64,000 nucleotides of DNA, taken from Methylomonas rosea. GTDB taxonomy: Bacteria; Pseudomonadota; Gammaproteobacteria; Methylococcales; Methylomonadaceae. Shown here in pieces: positions 18,071 to 25,455 of the stretch. The stretch covers positions 1 to 64,000 of the forward strand of contig NZ_JANIBL010000020.1 of the NCBI RefSeq assembly GCF_024505055.1. The letters run 5' to 3'. The first letter of the stretch is position 1, and every line of letters begins with the position of its first letter. The notes below the pieces were generated by a model. It worked only from the letters and a program-made list of their open reading frames with translations, was not told where the DNA came from and did not search any database. A program made the position numbers and the translations under genes.

Positions 18071-19390
18071 ATGACTGAGTCTTCCGAAGATACCCAAGCC
18101 ATTGCCAATTTATTATTCGTCGATGACGAGCCAAATGTGTTGAAGGCCTTGCGACGCTTGTTTCGCGGTGCGGAATATCAAGTCTATATGGCGGAGGGCG
18201 GAGCCGACGGTCTGGAAATTTTGGCGCAACATCCTATCGATCTGATTATCTCGGACATGCGTATGCCTCAGATGGATGGTGCGGAGTTTCTGACCAGGGC
18301 CGCCGAACGCTGGCCGGATAGCGTGCGGATTTTATTGACCGGCTATGCCGATATTGAATCGACCATCGCCGCCGTCAACAAGGGCAAGATCTACAGTTAT
18401 TGCAGCAAGCCCTGGGAAGACAACGAGCTAAAAATTCTGGTGAACAACGCGCTGGAACAAAAGCGCTTGCGCGACGAGCGTCGGCGCCTGTTCGATATTA
18501 TCAACCGGCAAAATCAGGAGTTAAAAGAACTGAACGCCAGCTTGGAAGACAAGGTCGAAAAGCGCACCGAACAGTTGCGGAAGTCGTTGCAGATGATCGA
18601 TCAAGCCCACGATGCTTTGAAAAAACAGTATGCCGATTCGGTAAAGGTGTTCGCGAAAACCATCGAAATGCGGCCGGGAATCAAAAGCGGTCATGCCAAA
18701 TATGTTGCTGAAAATGCCAGGGAAGTCGGGCGGCGGCTGGGGATGGATGCCGCCGCGCTGAAGGATTTAGTATATGCAGGGCTGTTGCTGCAAATCGGCA
18801 AAATGAGCTTGCCGGATAGTTTGCTGACCCAGTGCTTATTGAGCATGAACAGCCAGCAACGCAAACGATATTTAAACCACGCGTTGGAAGGGCAATCGCT
18901 GTTAAAAGGCCTGGAACCCCTGCATAACGCCGCCGAACTAATCGCCGCGCAATACGAGCATTTCGACGGTTCCGGTCAACCTTTGGGTTGGGTTGGTCCG
19001 GAAATACCCTTGGGTGCGAGGATACTGACCCTGGTGCGCGACTATATCAATTATCTGGACGGCTCGATCACCGGCACCGCGATGACGACCGAGCAAGTGA
19101 AAGTGCGCCTGCTGAGTAAAAAAGCCAAAGACTACGATCCGCTGGTGGTCGATACCTTCCTGGCTTTGCTCGCCGAATCGGAAACCGTCGATGAGCGGCC
19201 GATTATCGAAATTTCCTGGACCCAACTGCAACCGGGCATGGAAGCCGCCGAGATTTTTTGTAACGAGGTGCTGTATATGAAGGATCAAATTCTCAACGAA
19301 AAAAATGTCGAGGATATTCTGGAACTCAGGAAGCACAAGAAAAACCTGATTTTGCGGGTAAGAATGGGCAGTGATCATCAAAGCGGTTGA
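18071..19390 (+). CDS. Receiver plus degenerate HD-GYP protein
   Basis: 439 residues from ATG 18071 (MTESSEDTQAIANLLFVDDE); a start at 18035 would overlap the kinase gene. Residues 10-130 are a receiver with VDDEP, phosphoacceptor Asp in IISDMRMPQMDG, Thr in LLTGYAD and Lys in CSKPW. A coiled coil follows. The C-terminal half has the layout of HD-GYP phosphodiesterases (HAKYVAENAREVGRRLGM; DGSGQPLGWVGPEIPLGAR), but the HD pair is replaced (GLLLQIGKM for LLHDIGKI), HHE is QYEH, and GYP is GQP. Hydrolysis of c-di-GMP is therefore doubtful; a c-di-GMP-independent binding or scaffolding role is more likely. Confidence 0.85.
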   Translation: MTESSEDTQAIANLLFVDDEPNVLKALRRLFRGAEYQVYMAEGGADGLEILAQHPIDLIISDMRMPQMDGAEFLTRAAERWPDSVRILLTGYADIESTIAAVNKGKIYSYCSKPWEDNELKILVNNALEQKRLRDERRRLFDIINRQNQELKELNASLEDKVEKRTEQLRKSLQMIDQAHDALKKQYADSVKVFAKTIEMRPGIKSGHAKYVAENAREVGRRLGMDAAALKDLVYAGLLLQIGKMSLPDSLLTQCLLSMNSQQRKRYLNHALEGQSLLKGLEPLHNAAELIAAQYEHFDGSGQPLGWVGPEIPLGARILTLVRDYINYLDGSITGTAMTTEQVKVRLLSKKAKDYDPLVVDTFLALLAESETVDERPIIEISWTQLQPGMEAAEIFCNEVLYMKDQILNEKNVEDILELRKHKKNLILRVRMGSDHQSG

Positions 19391-19433
19391 TTTGGCCGGA
19401 ACAGCGGAAACCATTTTAGACAGGCAGGTAAAT

Positions 19434-20216
19434 ATGAGCAAAAAACACCCACCCAAACCCGATAAACAAGTCTACAAGGACACCTTGCAGCAATTGCAGG
19501 TCGAACTGGTCAAGTTACAAAACCACATTATCAAGCATGGCGATAAAATCCTGATTATCCTGGAAGGCCGCGATGCCGGTGGTAAGGACGGCACCATCAA
19601 ACGCATCATTCAGCATCTCAGCCCTAGAGAAATTCGGGTGGTTGCACTGGGCAAGCCGTCCGACCGCGACCTGAGTACCTGGTATTTTCAACGCTACACC
19701 CACCATTTGCCGGCCGCCCAGGAAATGGTCTTGTTCAACCGCAGTTGGTACAATCGCGCCGGCGTGGAACGGGTGATGGGCTTTTGCAACGATGACGAAT
19801 ATCACGAGTTCATCGAAACCGTCGCCCATTACGAACAACTGTTGGTGCGCTCCGGCATCAAGTTGCTGAAATACTATCTGGACATCAGTAAAGCCGAGCA
19901 AAAAGAACGCTTAAAGCAACGCCAGAAAGATCCGCTGAAACAATGGAAAATCAGCCCCATCGACAAGGAAGCCCAGAAACACTGGCAGCAATACAGCGAA
20001 GCCCGCAACATCATGTTTGCCAGAACCCACCATCTATCGGCGCCCTGGACCATCGTCAGGTCGGACGATAAACAATCCGCCCGGATCAATATCATCAAGG
20101 ATTTATTGTTTCGTTTGGATTACAAGGGCAAGGACGAAGCACTGGTCTTGCCGGATGCGAATATCGTGTTTAATTACGAAGAAAGCTATTTGCACAATGG
20201 CATGATTGCGCCGTGA
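19434..20216 (+). CDS. ppk2: Polyphosphate kinase 2
   Basis: 260 residues from ATG 19434, preceded by AGGCAGG; a frame beginning at 19371 overlaps the previous gene and adds no family sequence. PPK2 transfers phosphate between polyphosphate and nucleotides. Walker A is GRDAGGKDG (45-53), followed by the family segments WYFQRYTHHLP, FNRSWYNRAGVERVMGFC and the lid-like QKDPLKQWKISPID. Length fits a single-domain PPK2. It is the third gene of the hemerythrin-kinase operon (44 bp after the receiver gene), which suggests a link between oxygen/redox sensing and polyphosphate or nucleotide balance; the link is inference. Confidence 0.92.
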   Translation: MSKKHPPKPDKQVYKDTLQQLQVELVKLQNHIIKHGDKILIILEGRDAGGKDGTIKRIIQHLSPREIRVVALGKPSDRDLSTWYFQRYTHHLPAAQEMVLFNRSWYNRAGVERVMGFCNDDEYHEFIETVAHYEQLLVRSGIKLLKYYLDISKAEQKERLKQRQKDPLKQWKISPIDKEAQKHWQQYSEARNIMFARTHHLSAPWTIVRSDDKQSARINIIKDLLFRLDYKGKDEALVLPDANIVFNYEESYLHNGMIAP

Positions 20217-20364
20217 GGTTTAGGCAGGAAAGGAGTTGGATGGGCGATAAATGCCTATACGCGCCAAACTGAGTAAGCCGTATTCAAAAGGGTGGGAAAG
20301 ACTTTTCTGCCCACCATTTCGCACGATTGCTTTAATTCCGCGTGGGCACAAAAACCGTGCCCTC

Positions 20365-20414
20365 CCGACTGCAAGCGTAGCGTGCTGGCGGCCCGGTTGA
20401 GAGCCACGTTATGC
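20365..20414 (-). other. Half attC-like site at the 3' end of the DUF4240 cassette
   Basis: On the minus strand the DUF4240 stop codon lies inside GCATAAC, the same inverse-core sequence as in the complete attC-like site upstream, followed by GTGGCTCTCAACCGGG. The matching right half ending in GTTATGC is not found before the next gene, so only the left half seems to remain. Confidence 0.45.
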
Positions 20415-20900
20415 GAATTTTTCCGCGAGTTGCGGATAGAGCTCATAGACTTTGTCTTCATCCCATTCTTGGCCAGATGGTTCATCGGGATGGGGACTTT
20501 CGCGATTGACGGCTGACCCCACGGCGGTCTTGACACCGTCTGTCACAGCATACTGATAGCCCTCATAGAACCATGCGTCTTCGTCAAAATCTTCCGCGGC
20601 CAATGACTCAGGATCTGCGAGTGCGCGCTCAAATGCAGTGCTACCGCGAGAAATAAGTGAGGCTCGAAAATCAGAAAAGGTGTCGTCGCCGCAGCCACCG
20701 TTGATGACATATGCCGCGCCCCACAACGGCCACGAATAGGCACGATCCATCATTGCACGGAAAAGAGTCGAAAATGCTCTCGCATCATCCTTGGATAGTT
20801 TGGAAAGTGCTGTGCGAATCAACTCGCATTTCTCATCCATATCGCCGTTAGATTGCTCGTGTGCGGAGCCGATGATCGTCCAGAATTTCATTTCATCCAT
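20409..20900 (-). CDS. DUF4240 domain protein, probable integron gene cassette
   Basis: 163 residues from ATG 20900, chosen because AAGGAGGTG lies 5-6 bp upstream and MDEMKFWTIIGSA is the usual DUF4240 start; an upstream start at 20963 would read through the attC-like site. Family features: WPLWGAAYVINGGCGDD and FRASLISRGSTAFERAL, then ADPESLA. Function unknown for this family, which is common on gene cassettes and in small accessory loci. The 5' leader is short and begins at GTTATGC of an attC-like site, and the stop codon is embedded in GCATAAC, exactly the compact layout of integron cassettes. No integrase gene is in the window. Confidence 0.85.
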   Translation of the reverse strand: MDEMKFWTIIGSAHEQSNGDMDEKCELIRTALSKLSKDDARAFSTLFRAMMDRAYSWPLWGAAYVINGGCGDDTFSDFRASLISRGSTAFERALADPESLAAEDFDEDAWFYEGYQYAVTDGVKTAVGSAVNRESPHPDEPSGQEWDEDKVYELYPQLAEKFA

Positions 20901-20918
20901 AAGCACCTCCTTGAGTGC

Positions 20919-21007
20919 GCATAACGATAAGGGTAATTTGACGGCAAAAGAGCCTAGCGACAAAAGGAGCGCAGCTTTTGCCGGTCAAGTTGACCCGCTA
21001 GTTAGCA
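20919..21007 (-). other. attC-like recombination site (89 bp)
   Basis: The two ends form an imperfect inverted repeat. On the plus strand the left part TAACGATAAGGGTAATTTGA continuing into CGGCAAAAG matches the reverse complement of the right part (TAACTAGCGGGTCAACTTGA, then CCGGCAAAAG), with a few extra bases on one side as in attC hairpins. Ends are GCATAAC and GTTAGCA on the plus strand, i.e. a GTTATGC core next to the DUF4240 leader on the minus strand. Size, imperfect pairing and position between two cassette-like genes support the call. Confidence 0.7.
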
Positions 21008-21008
21008 C

Positions 21009-21161
21009 TCATTTTGTGACTTCTGCTGAATAATGCTCAGTGTGCTGATCGGAAAGCAGTTCAACCTTCAAACTATAGCCCACAAGCTCTGGATTATCTG
21101 ATGGGACAACGATTCTGAATCGGCTTGAACCAAGCCGCGCCTGTTGCCGATGTATCACGAG
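21009..21161 (-). pseudogene. C-terminal remnant of an upstream cassette gene
   Basis: An open stretch of 50 codons ends at a stop 1 bp from the attC-like site, with in-frame segments RLGSSRFRIVVPSDNPELVG and YSLKVELLSDQHTEHYSAEV. A stop codon at 21162-21164 closes it upstream and no start is apparent, so it looks like the tail of a cassette gene whose 5' part was lost. Family not recognised. Confidence 0.4.
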
Positions 21162-21172
21162 CTACTAGGGCC

Positions 21173-21205
21173 GTAGGGTGGATGACGCTGCGCTTATCCC
21201 CCTAC
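21173..21205. repeat. 33-bp palindromic repeat unit
   Basis: GTAGGGTGGAT and ATCCCCCTAC flank a short GC core (ACGCTGCGC), a near-perfect palindrome of a type widely dispersed in bacterial intergenic DNA. It sits at the edge of the cassette remnant and may mark the deletion junction. Confidence 0.55.
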
Positions 21206-21283
21206 ACTTCTAAGATTGGCGGAACCGGAGCAACTACTTGATAACACAATCGCCCCGGTTCCGAACTTTCTACAAGGAAATCC

Positions 21284-23539
21284 TTACTTAGCTGGCTCCA
21301 CAGGTTTAGCCGGAGCTGCTGCCGGAGCAGGTGCTTCCACTTTAGCCACCGCCGCTTTTTCCTCAACTTGCGCCGCTTTTTCCGGTTCTTGCTGAGGTCC
21401 GATATAGCCTTTATGCCAGGCATAGGCCGCGCCGGCCAGCAGGATCAGCAAAAACATATAGCTTTGCCAATGGCTTTTCTTTTCGCCGAACGGATCGACC
21501 ATTTGCATTTCCGCGTCTTTCGGTAATTTGGCGACGCCGGTCAACAAGCGGCCGAAGGGGATGTTGATAAAGGCCTTGGCGTTCACCGCCCAGCCGCAGG
21601 CATCCAGTACCGGCGCCAGATTGCGTTGGCGCAGTTTCAAATAAGCGATAAACATCGACGGGCCGGAAATCGCCAGCATCACGCCGATGATGGCCAGCGG
21701 CATTTGCCACCAAACCAAGCCCATGAAGCTGCTCATCACGGCGGCCAGTGCGGTGCCGATTGCGCCGATTGCCAAACCGATGGCGGCGAAAATACCGGCG
21801 AACTTGCCTACATCAAACGGTGCCGGCGGTTCCTTGCCTTGTCCGGCCTGCGCACCGGCGTCGGAAATGCCTTTAAAGGTGTTTTCATGCGCTGCTTTGT
21901 CGCGGGCCGACGCGCTTTTTTCCAGTTGTTCGTTAATCATCCGCGCTACCCGTTTGTAGGGTGCCCAGAATGCTTCTTTGATACTGATCGGGTTTTCGAT
22001 GATCTTGACGATGGTTGCGTCCCAATCCAGGCCGTTGCGGTCGTAAAACACGCCGTTGCGGCCGACGCGCAAATTGTCACTGTCGCCGCCGGTTACGGCT
22101 GCGGCAATGGTCAGCGTTTCGTTACTGCCTTGGCGGCGACAGACGCAGTAGGCCAGAAAGATTTTGCTCAGTTCTGCCAGTTTGCTGTGGCTGTCCACGT
22201 CATCGACTTTGACGCACAATTGGCAGCTTCTGCCGTCCAGGTACAAGGTACCGGCCTGGAATATGGCGTGCGGTTCGGCACTGTAAAAGTCGCGAAAGGA
22301 CACGAAGTTATTTAATAAGGTGTACAGATCACGGTAGTAATGCAGCAAGCGCACGACTGAATCTATGGCTTTGGCGTGTGGTTCCAGCGCCAGATCCTGT
22401 TCGATCAAGCCGGTCAATTTGGCTTGCGCATCGCTTTGTAACAGGGTTTTGATGCGCTCTAGTCCCAAACCTTCCACGGCGTTTGCCGGTTTTTTCTGCA
22501 ACCAGGCTTGGTAATCAGCGAATTGTCCGATCACGCTTTGCCATTGCGTATAAGACAAGCTGTCTGCCGCGCCCAACAACGGTGCCAGCACCAAGGTTTT
22601 TAACTGTTCTACCGCAGCGCGCCAAGCCGGATTCAAGCCGGCATTCAAGGGCAAACTGCCGCCGGCGACGATAGCGGCCAGCGGCAATTTAGCCAACTCT
22701 TCGCTGGTGGTGGATAAGTCGATGCCGGCCAGTTGCTCGTAGCGGCTGTCGGCCGGGTTCAACAACTCAGTCGCGCCGGTGTCGAACTCCGCCAGTTGGC
22801 AGCGGGTAAAAAAGTCGTCGATTTTCGGTTTTAATTGCGCCAGCAACGCTGCCGCCGCTTCGGTGTCGGCGATTTGATTACGAATCCGCACGGCTTCGGC
22901 GTCGCTCTGTTGCCACCAATCGAAATAAGCGCCGGCCTCCTTGAAAAATTGCTCGATTTTTTCCAGATTAATGCCAGGCTCGCCGCAACGATCCTGAATT
23001 TCGCCCAAACAGGCGATGATGTCGGTGATAGCTTGCTGGCCGGCCTCGTCGCCGGCGGCTTTAACCGGAATAATGCCATCGCCGTTGAATTGGGTGTTGG
23101 CGAAGATCTTGGTCATATCAGCCAGATCGTCGGTGGTGATTGCCGTTGCATCCGCCTTGCCCAGGTTTTTTAATATCTCGACGGCGGAAGCCAGTAGTTG
23201 TTGACCTTCCTCATCTTGATCGTTAATCGCCGCCAGCGGCAGGGTGGTGTTTTGTTGAATCAAATCGGCCGGGTTTTTCAGCACTTTACTCACCCAACGT
23301 ACCGCTTCGATCACTTCGTTGGCTCTGATGCGGCCATCGTTATCGGTATCCAGCAGCGCCAGGGTTTGGTTGTCGAAGAACAAGCCATGAGTCGGGCAAC
23401 TCAGCGCCGCCCATAGTTTCTGATCCAGTTCCGGCAGTCCGATTAAATCGCTACCGCGTTTCAATTCAACCTGATCGAAACCGCCGAGTCTGGCAAACCG
23501 CCATTTTTCGGCAACGTTACGGCTGGATATGGGCGTCAT
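21284..23539 (-). CDS. Single EF-hand membrane protein of unknown function
   Basis: 751 residues from ATG 23539, preceded by AGGAG; a start at 23581 is less likely. A canonical EF-hand loop occurs at Asp64-x-Asp66-x-Asp68-Gly69 with Glu75 in the last position. The long middle part (100-540) is helical and soluble. Three hydrophobic segments lie near the C-terminus: FAGIFAAIGLAIGAIGTALA, MPLAIIGVMLAISGPSMFIA and YMFLLILLAGAAYAW, followed by a tail rich in Ala, Pro, Lys and Glu. I do not recognise a named family. It lies just downstream of the HELLH protein on the same strand (57 bp), so the two are probably cotranscribed. Confidence 0.8.
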   Translation of the reverse strand: MTPISSRNVAEKWRFARLGGFDQVELKRGSDLIGLPELDQKLWAALSCPTHGLFFDNQTLALLDTDNDGRIRANEVIEAVRWVSKVLKNPADLIQQNTTLPLAAINDQDEEGQQLLASAVEILKNLGKADATAITTDDLADMTKIFANTQFNGDGIIPVKAAGDEAGQQAITDIIACLGEIQDRCGEPGINLEKIEQFFKEAGAYFDWWQQSDAEAVRIRNQIADTEAAAALLAQLKPKIDDFFTRCQLAEFDTGATELLNPADSRYEQLAGIDLSTTSEELAKLPLAAIVAGGSLPLNAGLNPAWRAAVEQLKTLVLAPLLGAADSLSYTQWQSVIGQFADYQAWLQKKPANAVEGLGLERIKTLLQSDAQAKLTGLIEQDLALEPHAKAIDSVVRLLHYYRDLYTLLNNFVSFRDFYSAEPHAIFQAGTLYLDGRSCQLCVKVDDVDSHSKLAELSKIFLAYCVCRRQGSNETLTIAAAVTGGDSDNLRVGRNGVFYDRNGLDWDATIVKIIENPISIKEAFWAPYKRVARMINEQLEKSASARDKAAHENTFKGISDAGAQAGQGKEPPAPFDVGKFAGIFAAIGLAIGAIGTALAAVMSSFMGLVWWQMPLAIIGVMLAISGPSMFIAYLKLRQRNLAPVLDACGWAVNAKAFINIPFGRLLTGVAKLPKDAEMQMVDPFGEKKSHWQSYMFLLILLAGAAYAWHKGYIGPQQEPEKAAQVEEKAAVAKVEAPAPAAAPAKPVEPAK

Positions 23540-23596
23540 TTTGTGTCTCCTGAGTTGAGTGGTTTTTGTTATGCTTATCACGAAATTTCGCTAGTT

Positions 23597-24763
23597 TTAC
23601 AGACTTGGGTCGCTTGACGCAACTTGCTTTATTGGGTTGCAGGCCGGGCAGGAGACTTGCAATAACTCGCCGCTATGTCTATGCCTTAAAGGGCGGGCAC
23701 GGCCGTCCAATTGGTTCATGTCTTGGTACAAACGGTTTTCGTGATTGATCACTTCGCGTTCGTGCTCGAATGGATACAGGGTTTGGGCCATGCCGCCGCC
23801 ATCGATAAAATGTTGGCTGTCCAGCAACATCAATTTGGCATGCAGCAATTCATGCAGTAAGGCGTCGGCGGGCGAGATGCTGCATGCCGGCGTGCTGTCG
23901 CAGCCCGGATCGTTCAGCAACTGCGCGCCTAAGCGGGTATCGAAATAAATCGTCACGCTATCTACCCCAAATTGATTGCCAAAGGCCTGAGTTTGCCAGG
24001 TGTTTTGCTTGTATTTAAGTATGAGTTTTTGGCCGCGCAGTTCGCTGAGCAAATTCACGGCTTGCGGGTAGTGGGAAAAATAGTCGGCCATTAGCGCTAA
24101 GTCGGCACCGATATTAGCCGGATCGGCGGACTCGGCCTGATAGATGTCGCTTAGAAAATTAAAGATTTCCGTTTTCGCCAGCGGGTCGCTGTTCAGCGTG
24201 GCCTGTTTTTGGCTGTAGGCGGCCATCACTTCTGCGGCGCTGGGCGGTTTCCGCAGACGTAAACGAATCGTCGATGCCCCATCCTTATCGACCGACAACT
24301 TGACCTGCATAGGGTTGACCGGCTCGGCCAGTTGGCTGGCAACCGCTTGCACGGCATTGACCGGCTGTAAATCGTTGGCGGTTACCATGCGCGAAGAACC
24401 CATCATGCCGATGCAAAAACTCAACACCAGACTGACTTCACGGCGGCGGTTATGCAGGATAGAGCTATCGTCGCGCTGCCGGCTGTCTTCCTTTAAATAA
24501 ACACCGTAGCGTAGGGCGATGGCCGCCAATTCGGCAAAAGCAGCTTCGGCATCGCGGCTCAGGCCGGCTTGGCAGACCAGGGCCGGTTTGCCGCCGATTA
24601 AGCAAGGATGCAGGAAGTTGCGTTCTAGCGGTTGTTGCAAATACCAGCGATTTAAATCGCCGGCTAATCTATCGATTTCCCCGATGCGGCTCGCTGCGCC
24701 GCCAAAGGCCTGTTCCAGGGTTGATAGTCCGTTCATGGGTTTTTTTGATTCGGTTGGTTTCAT
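23597..24763 (-). CDS. HExxH zincin-like protein resembling the M91 (NleD) family
   Basis: 388 residues. A zinc-protease motif HELLH is at 304-308 in SPADALLHELLHAKLMLLD, followed by TLYPFEHEREVINHENRLYQ, a pattern like the ENxxR segment downstream of the zinc site in M91/NleD-type metallopeptidases. Residues 1-290 give no recognised domain. No signal peptide is seen. M91 proteins are known mostly as effectors or toxins that cut host proteins; here no host interaction is implied. It starts 102 bp from the divergent gspC and runs into the EF-hand gene. The catalytic call is from motif only. Confidence 0.6.
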   Translation of the reverse strand: MKPTESKKPMNGLSTLEQAFGGAASRIGEIDRLAGDLNRWYLQQPLERNFLHPCLIGGKPALVCQAGLSRDAEAAFAELAAIALRYGVYLKEDSRQRDDSSILHNRRREVSLVLSFCIGMMGSSRMVTANDLQPVNAVQAVASQLAEPVNPMQVKLSVDKDGASTIRLRLRKPPSAAEVMAAYSQKQATLNSDPLAKTEIFNFLSDIYQAESADPANIGADLALMADYFSHYPQAVNLLSELRGQKLILKYKQNTWQTQAFGNQFGVDSVTIYFDTRLGAQLLNDPGCDSTPACSISPADALLHELLHAKLMLLDSQHFIDGGGMAQTLYPFEHEREVINHENRLYQDMNQLDGRARPLRHRHSGELLQVSCPACNPIKQVASSDPSL

Positions 24764-24888
24764 GTCTGCCCGCCAACTCTAACAGCGCTTGGGGGCAGCC
24801 GGCAAGTCAGCCGCTAGCTTGAATTGGGTGGTGCCGGCCAGGCTGGTTTTGTCATAAAACAGTCATGTTTTTCCAGCATAATCGAATC

Positions 24889-25434
24889 ATGATGAAATTT
24901 GCGGGTTTTTCAAGATTGGCTTTCGATTTGAAAGCAGCGGAGCAAGGAGTGGCTGGTGGCGCTTATCTGCAATGGCTTGCCACAGCCTTGGCTGCGGTTT
25001 ATTTGCTTGGGGTGTTGTATGTAAATTTGTCCGCCGCGTTGGCGGATGTAGACCGGGTTGCGACAGAGGCTGCGGCATCGCTGCCCACTGAAACAGCTGC
25101 GCAAAATCCACCCTTGGATTTGTCGGAAATCGGTACCTGGCATTTGTTCGGGCAAAGCCCGGAGAGCGTATCGGGCAAGGACTCCGTTGCGGAGACGCAA
25201 TTACAGCTCAAACTGCTGGGCATCATGTTTTTATCCAAGAACCCGGAAAATGCCAGCGGCATCATTCAAGCCGACGACGGCCAGCAAAAGAAATATAGGC
25301 TGGGCGACGAGCTGCCCGGCGGTGCGGTGTTGCAGGCTGTCGAAGCAGACAGGGTTTTGCTAAAGCGTGGCGAACGCCAGGAATCCTTGTTATTGAAAAA
25401 AGATAGCGTCCGCGCGTCAAGCGCCGCCGAATAA
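24889..25434 (+). CDS. gspC: Type II secretion protein GspC, PDZ-less
   Basis: 181 residues from ATG 24889 (an ATG eight codons upstream at 24865 is possible). GspC is the inner-membrane clamp that links the assembly platform to the secretin. One membrane helix near 22-42 (WLATALAAVYLLGVLYVNL), then the homology region near 85-175: GTWHLFGQSPE, LQLKLLGIMFLS, YRLGDELPGGAVLQAVEADR. The protein ends there with a short tail and lacks the PDZ or coiled-coil domain usual at the C-terminus of GspC. It is first in the gsp operon, 21 bp before gspD. Confidence 0.88.
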   Translation: MMKFAGFSRLAFDLKAAEQGVAGGAYLQWLATALAAVYLLGVLYVNLSAALADVDRVATEAAASLPTETAAQNPPLDLSEIGTWHLFGQSPESVSGKDSVAETQLQLKLLGIMFLSKNPENASGIIQADDGQQKKYRLGDELPGGAVLQAVEADRVLLKRGERQESLLLKKDSVRASSAAE

Positions 25435-25455
25435 CTCCTCCCTTGTAAACTGCAA

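Noticed and set aside
20241..20273. 10-codon peptide with a strong SD after ppk2
   Set aside because: Too short to support and without any conserved feature.
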